Shown: positions 15,407-24,639, counted from the first letter of the stretch. The stretch is DNA of 64,000 nt from Sphingomonas sp. EC-HK361 (GCF_902498785.1 NZ_LR701493.1:543459-607458); one strand, 5' to 3'. The notes: generated by a model from the letters alone, not told the origin. Made by a program: numbers and translations.

Positions 15407-16669
15407 TCAGCCGATGAGCAGCCCGGCGAGCGCGGCGCTCATCAGGTTGGCGAGGCTGCCTGCGAGCAATGCGCGGATGCCGAGCTTGGCGATCATCGGG
15501 CGCTGGTTGGGGGCGAGGCTGCCCGTCACCGCCATCTGGATCGCGATCGACGAGAAATTGGCGAAACCGCAGAGCGCGAAGGTGATGACCGCGACCGTCG
15601 TCGGCAACAGCACCGCCATCTGCTTGCCGAGATCGATATAGGCGACGAATTCGTTGAGCACGATCTTCTCGCCGAACAGGCCACCCGCGATTCCCGCTTC
15701 GTGCCAGGGCACGTTCAGCAGGAACATGACCGGCTGGAAGACATAGCCGAGCAGTCGCTGGAAGCTGAGGTCGTGCAGGCCGACCATGTTGCCGAGCCCG
15801 CCGAGCAGCCCGTTGGCCAGTGCGACCAGCGCGACGAAGGCGAGCACCATCGCGCCGACCGCTACGGCCAGCTTCACGCCGGTCTGCGCGCCCTGTGCCG
15901 CCGCCATGATGATGTTGGCGGGGCGTTCCTCGTCATGCGTCGCGTCGGCGAGCGCGATCGTCTCGTCCTCCGGCCGGTCGCCGAGCGGCAGTTCGCCCGC
16001 CGGCGGTTCGATCGAATCCGGCATGACGATCTTCGCCATCAGGATGCCGCCCGGCGCCGCCATGAAGCTTGCCGCAAGCAGATAATCGATGCGGATGCCC
16101 ATCGAGGCGTAGGCCGCGAGGATCGTGCCCGCGACGCCTGCCATCCCGCTGGTCATCACGGTGAAGAGCTGCGCGGGGGTCAGCGCGGCGAGATAGGGGC
16201 GGATAACCAGCGGCGATTCGCTCTGCCCGACGAAGATGTTCGCCGCCGCGCACAGCGATTCGACCTTCGATACGCCGATCACCTTCTCGATGCCGCCGCC
16301 GATCCAGCGCACGACGAGCTGCATGATGCCGAGATAATAAAGGATCGAGACGAGGCTGGCGAAGAAGATGATGACGGGCAGCGCCGCGATCGCGAAGCTG
16401 TTGCCGCCGATCGCCGGGCTGGCGAGCGGCCCGAACAGGAAGTCCACCCCCGCCTTTGCATAACCGAGCAGGTTCGCCACCCCGCCCGAAAGAAAGCCGA
16501 GGACATGCTTGCCCGCGGGCACATACAGCACGAGTACCGCGATGCCGACCTGCAGCGCGAAGGCGGCGCCCACCACGCGCAGCCGGATGCCGCGGCGGTT
16601 GGTGGAAAGCAGGAACGCCAGCAGGAGAATGACGACGATGCCGGCGAGGCCGATGAGAATTCGTTGCAT
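15407..16669 (-). CDS. Concentrative nucleoside transporter (NupC/CNT family)
   Basis: A 420-residue inner-membrane symporter for nucleosides. It has the CNT motifs: IGGNSFAIAALPVIIFFASL, the ligand-site GQSESPLVIRPYL (about 149-161), and the C-terminal LCGFANFSSIAIQ. About ten membrane helices are visible. Length is normal. Na+ or H+ coupling cannot be told with certainty. The AraC gene follows 5 bases downstream on the same strand and could regulate it or be cotranscribed with it. The 128-bp gap to the divergent queuosine-type transporter gene holds the promoters; I saw no riboswitch-like fold there. Confidence 0.92.
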   Translation of the reverse strand: MQRILIGLAGIVVILLLAFLLSTNRRGIRLRVVGAAFALQVGIAVLVLYVPAGKHVLGFLSGGVANLLGYAKAGVDFLFGPLASPAIGGNSFAIAALPVIIFFASLVSILYYLGIMQLVVRWIGGGIEKVIGVSKVESLCAAANIFVGQSESPLVIRPYLAALTPAQLFTVMTSGMAGVAGTILAAYASMGIRIDYLLAASFMAAPGGILMAKIVMPDSIEPPAGELPLGDRPEDETIALADATHDEERPANIIMAAAQGAQTGVKLAVAVGAMVLAFVALVALANGLLGGLGNMVGLHDLSFQRLLGYVFQPVMFLLNVPWHEAGIAGGLFGEKIVLNEFVAYIDLGKQMAVLLPTTVAVITFALCGFANFSSIAIQMAVTGSLAPNQRPMIAKLGIRALLAGSLANLMSAALAGLLIG

Positions 16670-16797
16670 TGAATACCCGCGCTAAACTCACGCGGCCCCC
16701 CGGCAGCGCGGCGCTGGACCATACACGTCCCGCAGGCGCACACCATAGCGTTTACGGCAGCCCTTGCGCGGCGCGCGCGATCGTTTAGCACCCCCGC

Positions 16798-17472
16798 ATG
16801 GATGCTTTCCCCCGCGCGATCCCGCGCTCGTTGTTCGCCTTCTCGATCTTCTATGGCGGCATGGTCTGCATCGCGGGCGTGCTCGGCAACAAGCAGGTGG
16901 CGCTCGGGCCGCTTTCGGGAATCGGGCCTGTCTTCGGGCTGGGGCCGCTTGCGGTCGAAGCTGGGATCTTCGCCTTCCTGCTGCTCGTCGTCGTGTCCAG
17001 CGCGGTGGCGGAGCTGCACGGACGCGCGACCGCGAACCGGCTGGTGCAGATTGGTTTCGTCCCGCTCATCGTCTCGATCCTTTTGTCCATCGTCGTCCTG
17101 TCGGTGCCTGCCGCACGCGACATGGACCCCGCGCGCCGCGATGCGTTCCAGCTCATCATGGGCGGCACGCCGCGCATCTGGTTCGGGGGAATCGTCGCTT
17201 ACGGCATCTCGCAGACGCTCAACGTCACGATCTTCGCGGCGTTGAAGGGCCGCGAGGGCAGCCGGATGCTGTGGCTGCGTGCCGCGGTCGCCAGCATCCT
17301 GAGCCAGATCGTCGACACGTTGCTGTTCGTCACGATCGCCTTTGCGGGCGTCTTTCCGATCACCGAGCTGCTGTTCGGGCAGATGCTCGCCAAGGTCACG
17401 CTGTCGGCGATTCTCGTGCCGCCGCTGATCTATGCGTTCGTCGCGCTGGGCCGCAGGCTGGATCGCGCCTGA
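16798..17472 (+). CDS. VUT/YhhQ-family queuosine precursor transporter
   Basis: The 224-residue protein has six hydrophobic helices and the family pattern of YhhQ/VUT vitamin-uptake-like transporters: [18 protein letters not shown] after the third helix, [14 protein letters not shown], and [18 protein letters not shown] with the conserved SQ-x2-DT. Members take up the queuosine precursors queuine or preQ0/preQ1. I looked upstream for a preQ1 riboswitch and saw none. argB starts 22 bases downstream in the same direction, so the two are likely cotranscribed. Function is family-based. Confidence 0.85.
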   Translation: MDAFPRAIPRSLFAFSIFYGGMVCIAGVLGNKQVALGPLSGIGPVFGLGPLAVEAGIFAFLLLVVVSSAVAELHGRATANRLVQIGFVPLIVSILLSIVVLSVPAARDMDPARRDAFQLIMGGTPRIWFGGIVAYGISQTLNVTIFAALKGREGSRMLWLRAAVASILSQIVDTLLFVTIAFAGVFPITELLFGQMLAKVTLSAILVPPLIYAFVALGRRLDRA

Positions 17473-17494
17473 CCTTCAATATAAGGGGGCGCCC

Positions 17495-18394
17495 ATGACC
17501 AGCTACGCTCCCGACCCAACGCTGCTCGCCAAGGCCGAAACGCTGACCGAGGCGCTGCCCTATCTGCAGCGCTACGCCGGCAAGACCTTCGTCGTGAAAT
17601 ATGGCGGCCACGCGATGGGCGATGCGGGGCTGGCGCGCGATTTCGCCGAGGATGTGGTGCTGCTGAAGGCGGTCGGCATCAACCCGGTCGTCGTCCATGG
17701 CGGCGGTCCGCAGATCGGATCGATGCTGAAGCGGCTGGGGGTCGAGAGCGAGTTCGTCGGCGGGCTTCGCGTCACCGACAAGCCGACCGCGGAGATCGCC
17801 GAGATGGTCCTGTCGGGCGCGATCAACAAGGAGATCGTCGCGTGGATCGGCCAGGCGGGTGGCCGAGCGGTCGGGATTTCGGGGAAGGATGCCGGGTTCG
17901 TCCAGGCGGAAAAGGTCGCGCACCGCGCCGCCGATCCGCTGCAGGGAATCGAGCGGCATGTCGACTTGGGCTTCGTCGGCGAGCCGGTTGCGGTCGATCG
18001 GCGTATCCTCGACACGCTGTCCGCCGCCGGGATCATCCCCGTCGTCGCGCCGATTGCGATCGGCGCGGACGGGCACACCTACAACATCAACGCCGACACG
18101 ATGGCCGGCGCGATCGCCGCCGCGATGGGCGCGGCGCGCTTCTTCCTGCTGACCGACGTGGCGGGGGTGCTCGACAAGTCCGGCACGCTGCTGTCGGACC
18201 TCGACCCGGCGAAGATCGACGCCTTGAAGGCGGACGGCACGATCTCGGGCGGGATGATCCCAAAGGTCGAAACCTGCGTCGCGGCGGCGAAGAGCGGGGT
18301 CGACGCCGCGGTGATCCTCGACGGCCGCGTGCCCCACGCGATGCTGCTCGAAATCTTCACCCGCGAAGGCGTCGGCACCCTCGTCCACGCCTGA
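17495..18394 (+). CDS. argB: Acetylglutamate kinase
   Basis: A 299-residue amino-acid kinase that phosphorylates N-acetylglutamate in arginine synthesis. Motifs: [13 protein letters not shown] (catalytic Lys), [16 protein letters not shown] (substrate and phosphate loop), [19 protein letters not shown], and [14 protein letters not shown] near the nucleotide site. ATG 17495 has AAGGGGGC just upstream. The N-terminal helix ([19 protein letters not shown]) is the extension found in arginine-sensitive hexameric enzymes, so feedback inhibition by arginine is likely. It follows the VUT transporter by 22 bases and sits in the same direction as yggT and folD. Confidence 0.95.
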   Translation: MTSYAPDPTLLAKAETLTEALPYLQRYAGKTFVVKYGGHAMGDAGLARDFAEDVVLLKAVGINPVVVHGGGPQIGSMLKRLGVESEFVGGLRVTDKPTAEIAEMVLSGAINKEIVAWIGQAGGRAVGISGKDAGFVQAEKVAHRAADPLQGIERHVDLGFVGEPVAVDRRILDTLSAAGIIPVVAPIAIGADGHTYNINADTMAGAIAAAMGAARFFLLTDVAGVLDKSGTLLSDLDPAKIDALKADGTISGGMIPKVETCVAAAKSGVDAAVILDGRVPHAMLLEIFTREGVGTLVHA

Positions 18395-18463
18395 GCCTGC
18401 GCGCTCTAGCGGTAGGCGTGTCGCATCCCTATAACAGTGGCCTAACCCGAGACGGAGACGAAG

Positions 18464-18766
18464 TTGATCGCCATACTGCAAATCCTCCAGGTGCTGCTGA
18501 ACCTCGTCTGGTGGATCATCGTGGTCCAGGCCGTGCTGTCCTGGCTGATCGCGTTCAACGTCATCAACACCCACAACGATCTGGTGCGCACCATCTGGGG
18601 CGCACTGACCCGGATGACCGAGCCGCTCTATCGCCCGATCCGGCGCATCCTGCCCGATTTCGGCGCACTCGATCTGTCGCCGATGGTCGTGCTGCTGATC
18701 GTCTATATCCTCAGCAACATCGTCATCCCCAATATCGCCGCCAATTATCTGATGGCGACCGGCTGA
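18464..18766 (+). CDS. YggT-family membrane protein
   Basis: The 100-residue protein has two YggT-type membrane helices (ILQVLLNLVWWIIVVQAVLS and MVVLLIVYILSNIVIPNI) separated by TEPLYRPIRRILP, the family's conserved loop. YggT proteins have been linked to osmotic stress and envelope functions; the exact role is not known. It starts with TTG at 18464, supported by GGAGACGAAG directly upstream. A TATAAC at 18430-18435 could be the -10 of its own promoter after argB. folD begins 48 bases downstream. Confidence 0.88.
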   Translation: MIAILQILQVLLNLVWWIIVVQAVLSWLIAFNVINTHNDLVRTIWGALTRMTEPLYRPIRRILPDFGALDLSPMVVLLIVYILSNIVIPNIAANYLMATG

Positions 18767-18814
18767 CGGTGCCCGCGCTGGCGCAATCGGCCCGGCGCCT
18801 CTAAGGGGCGGGGC

Positions 18815-19684
18815 ATGACGGCACGGATCATCGACGGGAAGGCTTTCGCGGCGGGTCTGCGCGCGCGGGTGGCCGAGGGCGCCGCGGCGTTCGCAGCGGC
18901 GGCTGGGCGAAAGGCGGGGCTGGCGGTGGTGCTCGTCGGCGACGATGCCGCTTCGGCGGTCTATGTCCGATCTAAGCACAAGGCGACGCTTGCTGCGGGC
19001 ATGAAAAGCTTCGAGCATCGCCTTCCCGCCGCTACCGTGCAGGATGCGTTGATCGCCCTCGTCCGCCAGCTGAACGCCGATGACGCAGTCGACGGCATCC
19101 TCGTCCAATTGCCGCTTCCGAAGCATATCGACGAGCAGGCGGTGGTCGAGGCGATCGATCCGGCGAAGGACGTCGACGGGCTGACCCCGATCAGCACCGG
19201 GCGGCTCGCGCTCGGGCTCGACGGGCTGGTGCCCTGCACGCCGCTCGGGTCGATGATGCTCGTCGAGGACGTGCTGGGTGATATTTCGGGCAAGGACGCG
19301 GTGGTGATCGGTCGCTCGATCCTGGTCGGCAAGCCGATGGCGCAATTGCTGCTGGCGAAGAACGCCACCGTCACGATCGCGCACTCGCGGACGAAGGACC
19401 TGCCCGCGCTGGTCGCCCGTGCCGATATCGTCGTCGCGGCAGTGGGGCGCGCGGGTATGGTCAAGCCGGACTGGGTCAAGCCCGGCGCGGTCGTGATTGA
19501 TGTCGGCATCAACCGCACCGATGCGGGGCTGGTCGGCGATGTCGACCCCGCCGTGTTCGCGGTCGCGGGCGCGATGACACCGGTGCCCGGCGGCGTCGGC
19601 CCGATGACGATCGCGTGCCTGCTGCGCAACACGCTGGTCGCTGCCCACCGCCGCGTCGGCGTGCCGATGACGACGCCGCTGTGA
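18815..19684 (+). CDS. folD: Methylenetetrahydrofolate dehydrogenase/cyclohydrolase
   Basis: This 289-residue bifunctional enzyme interconverts 5,10-methylene-, methenyl- and 10-formyl-tetrahydrofolate, supplying one-carbon units. It shows [14 protein letters not shown] with the catalytic Lys, [14 protein letters not shown], the NADP site [18 protein letters not shown], and the C-terminal [19 protein letters not shown] signature. Length is typical. Its stop overlaps the GTG start of the marC-type gene (GTGA at 19681). Confidence 0.96.
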   Translation: MTARIIDGKAFAAGLRARVAEGAAAFAAAAGRKAGLAVVLVGDDAASAVYVRSKHKATLAAGMKSFEHRLPAATVQDALIALVRQLNADDAVDGILVQLPLPKHIDEQAVVEAIDPAKDVDGLTPISTGRLALGLDGLVPCTPLGSMMLVEDVLGDISGKDAVVIGRSILVGKPMAQLLLAKNATVTIAHSRTKDLPALVARADIVVAAVGRAGMVKPDWVKPGAVVIDVGINRTDAGLVGDVDPAVFAVAGAMTPVPGGVGPMTIACLLRNTLVAAHRRVGVPMTTPL

Positions 19685-20301
19685 TCGAGCTCTTTATCTC
19701 CTCGTTCATCACTTTCTTCGTGGTGATCGATCCGCCGGGCTGCGCGCCGATCTATGCGGGGCTGTCGGCAGGTGCCGCGCCGATGCAGCGCCGGGCGATG
19801 GCTGTGCGGGCGGTGGCGGTCGCGTCGCTGATCCTGTTCGTCTTTGCGCTCTTTGGCGAAAAATTGCTGCGCGGGCTGGGGATCGAACTCGCGAGCTTTC
19901 GCATCGCCGGCGGCGTGATGCTGTTCCTCATCGCGCTGGAAATGGTGTTCGAAAAGCGCACCCAGCGGCGTGAGGACCGCGCGGCGAAGGTCTCGGCCGA
20001 TCCCGAGGCCGACGACGTGTCGATCTTCCCGATGGCGATGCCGATGATAGCGGGGCCGGGATCGATTGCGACGGTCATGCTGTTGATGGCGAAGAATGAC
20101 GGGATCGAGCGGTCGGCTGTGGTGCTCGGCGCGATGGGTGCGAACCTGCTGCTGACGCTCGTCGCGCTGCTGGCGGCGGGGCCGATCATGCGCGTGCTCG
20201 GCACGCGGATCGAGGCGGTCATCACGCGCCTGCTTGGGGTGCTGCTCGCGGCGCTAGCGGTGCAGTTCGTGATCGACGGGATTGTGGAGCAGCTGAGATA
20301 A
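19681..20301 (+). CDS. MarC/UPF0056-family membrane protein
   Basis: A 206-residue protein with six hydrophobic helices and MarC-family motifs: [17 protein letters not shown] near the start, [18 protein letters not shown], and [19 protein letters not shown] in the middle. The role of MarC proteins is unknown; the old link to multidrug resistance has not held. The start is GTG 19681, overlapping the folD stop, so it is translationally coupled to folD. A class A palindromic repeat begins directly after its stop, followed by six T bases, and probably ends the transcript. Confidence 0.88.
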   Translation: MIELFISSFITFFVVIDPPGCAPIYAGLSAGAAPMQRRAMAVRAVAVASLILFVFALFGEKLLRGLGIELASFRIAGGVMLFLIALEMVFEKRTQRREDRAAKVSADPEADDVSIFPMAMPMIAGPGSIATVMLLMAKNDGIERSAVVLGAMGANLLLTLVALLAAGPIMRVLGTRIEAVITRLLGVLLAALAVQFVIDGIVEQLR

Positions 20302-20389
20302 CGTCGCCCCTGCGAAGGCAGGGGCCCATGTCTCTAGCGCGTGGCACACCGGCCAGAGATGGATCCCTGCCTTCGCAGGGATGACGACG
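20302..20389. repeat. Class A palindromic repeat, probable terminator
   Basis: Arms start CGTCGCCCCTGCGAAGGCAG and end with CTGCCTTCGCAGGGATGACG, with about 38 bases between, including TCTCTAGCGCGTGGCAC. A T6 run follows at once on the plus strand. It sits between convergent marC-type and udgX-type genes. Confidence 0.85.
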
Positions 20390-20394
20390 TTTTT

Positions 20395-21783
20395 TCAGTT
20401 CGCCACGGCCGCTGCCGCCAGCTTTAAATCTTCTACGAAGCGCGCAAACTCTTCGACCTTCTGCGCTTCGTCCGGAAGCCGCAGCAGATAGCTCGGGTGC
20501 ACCGTGATCCACGCCTCGCCACCCTCAGGCAGTTGCATCGCCCGCCCGCGCTCGCGGCCGATCGTCATCGTCTTGCCGAACAGTGAGCGCGCCGCGGTGG
20601 CGCCGAGCGCGACCGTCACCTTGGGCCGGACGATCATCCGCTCCTGTTCGATCCACCAGCGGCAGGCCTGAATCTCGCCGGTGTCGGGCTTCGAATGGAT
20701 CCGCCGCTTGCCGCGCTGCTCGAACTTGAAGTGCTTCACCGCGTTGGTGACGTAGGTGCGCGCGCGGTCGATGCCGGCCTGCGCGAGCGCGCGGTCGAAG
20801 ACCTGCCCCGCCGGGCCCACGAACGGCCGCCCGGCCAGATCCTCCTGATCGCCCGGCTGCTCGCCGACGAACATCAGCGCGGCATCGACCGGGCCTTCGC
20901 CGAACACCGTCTGCGTCGCGGGGCGGTAGAGCAGGCAGCGGGTGCACGCCATCGCCTCGTCGCGCAGCGCCGCCCATGCCGCGTCGCTGTTGCCGCCGAC
21001 CTCGGTGCGTGCCTTCTCGATCATTCCGACCTCCCGTGCCTGTGCGCCGGCGATCAGCGCGGGGACGAGCGCGGTCTCGGGCATGTTCTTCCAGTATTTG
21101 CGCGGCATTTCCTTCAGCATCGCGCCGATCTTCACGCGGGCGGGATTGAAGATGCTCGCGTAATAGGTCTTCCAGACTTCCTCGACCGGATCGCCATCGG
21201 GGGCGTCGCCCTTCTCCGCGCCCGGCCCCTCGGTGAGCGTCGCGCAGTCCCAGTGGAGCGAGACCTCGGGGGTCAGGATTGACCATTGCATCGACGCGAA
21301 GCGATCGATGAAGAACTTCGCATTGGCCCGCACGATATGATGATCAGGCTCGAACCACGCGACGAAGCGACTGCCGCCCTCCTCGGCGACCTCGCGGAAG
21401 CGCAGGAAGGCGCGCATCTTGTGGATGTCGCGCCGTACGTCCTTGGCCAGCCGATCGACGCGCCGGACGAGCGGGTCGGCCTGATCCTCGATGAGTTTGG
21501 GCTGCTGGCGAAGCCGGGTCAGCAGCGTGTAGAGCAGGGCGAAGCGTTCGGGATCGCTCGACAGCGCGGCGCTGCGAGTGAGGTCGATGAAGGCGCGGGG
21601 CACGGAAAAGCCGGACGGCTCCGAGGCTGGCGCGGGCGCCGCTGCTTCCCCAAACAGGTCGTCTGCCGCGTCGCCTACCTGCCACACCACGTCTTCCGGG
21701 GGCACGCCTTGGTCGGCCAGCGCGCGGGCGGCGTCGCGCCAGCCGTCGAAATCGTCGGGCGTGGCGAGGGCGACGCGGTGCAT
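20395..21783 (-). CDS. UdgX-type uracil-DNA glycosylase fused to a DUF4130 domain
   Basis: A 462-residue fusion. The C-terminal half (about 270-462) is UdgX: MACTRCLLY (C280, C283), FVGEQPGDQED (306-315), and the KRRIH loop (359-363) whose His363 is the residue that, in the studied UdgX, bonds covalently to the abasic site after uracil removal. C374 can be a third Fe-S ligand and His351 lies where family 4 enzymes have a Cys. The N-terminal half (about 1-250) matches the DUF4130 region usually joined to UdgX or paired with a radical SAM protein. No radical SAM gene is adjacent. A role in uracil-DNA repair or protection is inferred. Confidence 0.88.
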   Translation of the reverse strand: MHRVALATPDDFDGWRDAARALADQGVPPEDVVWQVGDAADDLFGEAAAPAPASEPSGFSVPRAFIDLTRSAALSSDPERFALLYTLLTRLRQQPKLIEDQADPLVRRVDRLAKDVRRDIHKMRAFLRFREVAEEGGSRFVAWFEPDHHIVRANAKFFIDRFASMQWSILTPEVSLHWDCATLTEGPGAEKGDAPDGDPVEEVWKTYYASIFNPARVKIGAMLKEMPRKYWKNMPETALVPALIAGAQAREVGMIEKARTEVGGNSDAAWAALRDEAMACTRCLLYRPATQTVFGEGPVDAALMFVGEQPGDQEDLAGRPFVGPAGQVFDRALAQAGIDRARTYVTNAVKHFKFEQRGKRRIHSKPDTGEIQACRWWIEQERMIVRPKVTVALGATAARSLFGKTMTIGRERGRAMQLPEGGEAWITVHPSYLLRLPDEAQKVEEFARFVEDLKLAAAAVAN

Positions 21784-21792
21784 GGGCGTCCG

Positions 21793-22278
21793 TCAGTCGC
21801 GCTCGTCGCCACCCGGCGGGTTGGCCTTCGCGAGCTTCAACTCCTCGGGCTTCCGCTCCTCATAGGTTTCCGCCATCTCGATCTCCGTCTCGGCATCGAG
21901 TTCCTTCGCGGCGGCGGGAAACATCTCTTCCTCCTCCTCGTCGATGTGATGCTCGTAGCGGTGGCGCATGTGGAAGAACTTCGCGTTCCACTCGTCCGAT
22001 CCGAAGTCGAGATCCATCATCTCGCCCATCAGGTCGTCGATCTCCTTGTGCTCGGAGACCGAATGGCGCGCTTCGTCGCGAAGATCGGGCTCGCCGAGCA
22101 TCGTCGCGTAGAGCGATTCCTCTTCCGCTGCGGCGTGGCTCTGCACTTCGAGCCGGAATTTCTCGAAAAGGTCGCGGCGCTTCTTCGTATCGCCCTGCAG
22201 CCCCGCGAGTTCCTCCAGCATCGCGCGCTGCTTGTCGTGATCCGCCTTCAGGTCCTTGTAGATCTGTGCCTCGGCCAT
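21793..22278 (-). CDS. Hemerythrin-domain protein
   Basis: The 161-residue all-helical protein has a hemerythrin/HHE pattern: LKADHDKQRAM (H14), VQSHAAAEEESLY, HSVSEHKEID and FHMRHRYEHHIDEEEEEMFP, giving the His and Glu ligands for a di-iron site. It may sense or buffer O2 or NO, or store iron. I chose ATG 22278 because it has a strong AGGAGG site 7 bases upstream; an ATG 14 codons earlier lacks one. The C-terminal 25 residues are charged and disordered. It is 9 bases upstream of the UdgX fusion on the same strand, so they may be cotranscribed, which would tie it to oxidative or DNA stress. Confidence 0.87.
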   Translation of the reverse strand: MAEAQIYKDLKADHDKQRAMLEELAGLQGDTKKRRDLFEKFRLEVQSHAAAEEESLYATMLGEPDLRDEARHSVSEHKEIDDLMGEMMDLDFGSDEWNAKFFHMRHRYEHHIDEEEEEMFPAAAKELDAETEIEMAETYEERKPEELKLAKANPPGGDERD

Positions 22279-22345
22279 CGCCTGTCCTCCTGGTTCACCC
22301 GCGACAACAGGCGAGCTCACGGGCGGTTTCAGTTGCGAGGCGTTT

Positions 22346-22729
22346 TCAGTCGCGCGCGATCAGATAGTTCATCCGCGCGGCCGCGATCGGCCGGTCGCGC
22401 TCGTCCTGCCACGCGACCGCTTCGACATTGGCGATGCGGTTGCCCAGCCGGGTGACGATGCCGCGCGCCCGCGTCGGCTTGTCGCGGCCGCCGCGCATAT
22501 AGTCGACGGTGACGTTGATCGGCTTGATCCGGCCGCCTCCCTCAGCCTCGAGTGCCTGCTGGAGCGCAGCGATCGCGGCGACCTCGAGCAGCCCCGCGAT
22601 CGCGCCGCCCTGAACGAAGCCGGGCCGCCCCATGACCGCGTCGTCGAAGGGCATAACCAGCACGGGAACGCCGTCCTCATTTTCCCCGATCGTCGCGCCG
22701 AGCAGATCGGCATAGGGCGGCAGCGTCAT
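22346..22729 (-). CDS. PaaI-type hotdog thioesterase (second of a pair)
   Basis: A 127-residue hotdog-fold protein with MGRPGFVQGGAIAGLLEVAA, which matches the helix-N-cap H/N-G-G-x-I/A segment of PaaI-like acyl-CoA thioesterases, and VTVDYMRGG in the central strand. Here the usual His of HGG is Gln (VQGG), which is also found in active members. Substrate unknown. Its ATG overlaps the stop of the upstream thioesterase gene, so the two are coupled and may form a heterodimer or act on related CoA esters. Confidence 0.8.
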   Translation of the reverse strand: MTLPPYADLLGATIGENEDGVPVLVMPFDDAVMGRPGFVQGGAIAGLLEVAAIAALQQALEAEGGGRIKPINVTVDYMRGGRDKPTRARGIVTRLGNRIANVEAVAWQDERDRPIAAARMNYLIARD

Positions 22730-23148
22730 GGATAGCCCTCCGGCGCCATGAAGGTGCCGGCGACGTGCGCGATCGGGTCGTCGGGGTCGCCGTCATGCGC
22801 CTGGCCGCGAATGAAGGCGACCGACCGGGTGATCCGGTAGCATTCGCCGCGCCCGATGACGGTGTGGCCCGGTTTCGCGCCGCGCAGATAATCGACCCTG
22901 AGATCGAGCGTCGCGTGCGCCACGAATCGCCCGGCGCGCATCCACACTGCCATGCTCGTCGCGATATCCATGAGCGCGACGATCGGCCCGGAGGCGATGA
23001 CGCCGCTCGCCGGATCGCCGATCATGTCGGTGCGGTAGGGCAGCGCCATCTCGACCCAGTCGTCGCTCGCGTCGTGAAAGGCGATCCCAAGCCGGTTGCC
23101 ATGTCCGCCGAAGCGCATGGCGGCAAAGGCGCGGATGTCGAAAGCCAT
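22726..23148 (-). CDS. PaaI-type hotdog thioesterase (first of a pair)
   Basis: The 140-residue protein has the hotdog pattern: MALPYRTDMIGDPASGVIASGPIVALMDIATSM and ATLDLRVDYLRGAKPGHTVIGRGE. The VIASG segment replaces the usual HGG. It is the first gene of a two-gene unit; the stop overlaps the next start by four bases. The two paralogues share the DYxRG strand, which points to duplication. The unit diverges from an enoyl-CoA hydratase gene over 87 bases, suggesting shared acyl-CoA metabolism. Confidence 0.8.
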   Translation of the reverse strand: MAFDIRAFAAMRFGGHGNRLGIAFHDASDDWVEMALPYRTDMIGDPASGVIASGPIVALMDIATSMAVWMRAGRFVAHATLDLRVDYLRGAKPGHTVIGRGECYRITRSVAFIRGQAHDGDPDDPIAHVAGTFMAPEGYP

Positions 23149-23235
23149 GGCGCGGGCTGTAGCGCGCCGGCGGGGCGGCGCAACAATTGTCGCGCCTGCG
23201 CCGATCGCCTAGCGTGGCGCGCAGGAGACACGCCG

Positions 23236-24021
23236 ATGACCGATACCGCCCGTGTGACGACGACCGTGACCGATGCCATCGCCGATGTGCGGCTGACGCG
23301 GGCCGACAAGATGAACGCGCTCGACCCCGCGATGTTCGAGGCCATCGGGGCGGCGATCGATGCCTTGCATGGCCGCGCCGATGTGCGCTGCGTCGTGCTG
23401 TCGGGCGAGGGGCGCGCGTTCTGCGCGGGACTCGATATGGCGAGCATGGCGGCGGGCGGATCGGGCACGGGACGCGCGCGCAATGCGCAAGGGTCGATCC
23501 TGCCGCAGCACGTGACCTGGGGGTGGCGACAATTGCCGATGCCGGTGATCGCGGCGGTGCACGGCGTCGCGTTCGGCGGCGGCTTCCAGATCATGGCGGG
23601 GGCCGACATCCGCATCGTCGCGCCCGGCACGCGCTTCGCCATCCGCGAAGTGCATTGGGGGCTGGTTCCCGACATGGCGGGTTTTCCGTTGTGGCGCACG
23701 CTGGTGCGCGACGACGTGCTGCGCGAGCTCATCTACACCGCCCGTGAGTTCGATGCCGACGAGGCGCTCGGCCACGGTTTTGTCACGCGCGTCGCCGATG
23801 ATCCGCATGCGGCGGCGATGGCGCTGGCACGCGAGATCGCGGCGCGCAGCCCGCATGCGATCCGCGGCGCGAAGCGGCTGTGCAACATGGCGCACGACGC
23901 CGACCCGCGGTCGATGCTGGTGGCGGAAACCGACGAGCAGATGACGGTCATCGGCAAGACCAACATGATGGAAGCCGTCGCCGCCAACATGGCGAAGCGG
24001 GCGGCTATGTTCGAAGACTAG
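23236..24021 (+). CDS. Enoyl-CoA hydratase/isomerase family (crotonase)
   Basis: A 261-residue crotonase-fold enzyme. The oxyanion-hole segments are GRAFCAGLDM and HGVAFGGGFQIMAGADIRI, and VHWGLVPDMAGFPLWRTLV is the catalytic region. Only one of the two usual catalytic acids is clear, so hydratase, isomerase or hydrolase activity cannot be told apart. ATG 23236 has CAGGAGACA upstream; a longer frame through the opposite-strand gene is a shadow. It diverges from the thioesterase pair. A hairpin (arms ACCGAAA and TTTCGGT) after its stop could mark the transcript end. Confidence 0.87.
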   Translation: MTDTARVTTTVTDAIADVRLTRADKMNALDPAMFEAIGAAIDALHGRADVRCVVLSGEGRAFCAGLDMASMAAGGSGTGRARNAQGSILPQHVTWGWRQLPMPVIAAVHGVAFGGGFQIMAGADIRIVAPGTRFAIREVHWGLVPDMAGFPLWRTLVRDDVLRELIYTAREFDADEALGHGFVTRVADDPHAAAMALAREIAARSPHAIRGAKRLCNMAHDADPRSMLVAETDEQMTVIGKTNMMEAVAANMAKRAAMFED

Positions 24022-24151
24022 AAACGTCTGACCGAAATTACGGGTTTCGGTGGCGCGCCTTCTTTAACTTGTTATCGCGCCAGCATTTATCTGCCAAAGC
24101 ATCGGCGGCTTACCTACGAAGGTCAGCTTGATCGGGGACTGTAACGCGCGC

Positions 24152-24176
24152 TCATTGCCGTCTTCTCAGGCAATGA
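24152..24176 (+). promoter_or_regulatory. Inverted repeat touching the ribosome site of the next gene
   Basis: Perfect 8-bp arms TCATTGCC and GGCAATGA with a 9-base loop. The 3' arm ends inside GAGGAAA, the Shine-Dalgarno of the gene at 24187. It could be an operator or an RNA hairpin that affects initiation. Confidence 0.4.
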
Positions 24177-24186
24177 GGAAATCATC

Positions 24187-24639
24187 ATGGTCCGGAAAGT
24201 TACAATCGGCATCTGTGCGACGATAGGTCTGGCGGGTTCCATCGCCTTTGCGAAGGAATATCAGGACTATACCCCGCAAAAGGGGCTGTGGCGAATCAAC
24301 GCGGTCGAAGTCGACCCCAATCACGTCGACGATTATCTGACAGGCTTGAGGAAATCGCAGATCCCCAATTTCGAGGTGCTGAAGGCGCACGGAGTCATCG
24401 ATTCCTACAAGTTCCTCGTCCGAACCGGCTACAACAAGGGCTCTCCCAACGTTCTAATCCAGACCCACCTGACCAGCGCGGCGATGCTCAATCCCGACAA
24501 GGCGCGCGACGAAATGATGCAGCAGGAAGCATTCGCGAAGTTCAGCGAGGCCGACGGCAAGGCGGCGGTGGCGGAATATGACAAGTACCGCACCTTCATC
24601 GACAACGGGCTGTGGAGCGAGATCGTGATGACGCGTTAG
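24187..24639 (+). CDS. Exported protein of unknown function
   Basis: The 150-residue protein starts with a signal peptide (residues 1-22, ending SIAFA). The mature domain has LWRINAVEVDPNHVDDYLTGLRK, then SYKFLVRTGYNKGSPNVLIQTH and YDKYRTFIDNGLWSEIVMTR. The alternating strand-helix pattern and spacing recall a dimeric alpha-beta barrel, but I do not recognise a specific family. GAGGAAAT precedes the ATG. The gene has visibly more A and T than its neighbours, as does its 165-bp leader, which may mean later acquisition. It stands alone between the crotonase and a convergent SDR gene. Confidence 0.7.
   Translation: MVRKVTIGICATIGLAGSIAFAKEYQDYTPQKGLWRINAVEVDPNHVDDYLTGLRKSQIPNFEVLKAHGVIDSYKFLVRTGYNKGSPNVLIQTHLTSAAMLNPDKARDEMMQQEAFAKFSEADGKAAVAEYDKYRTFIDNGLWSEIVMTR

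Noticed and set aside
16670-16797. preQ1 riboswitch upstream of the VUT-type transporter
   Set aside because: I found no short pseudoknot-like hairpin with the A-rich tail; the region looks like an ordinary divergent promoter.
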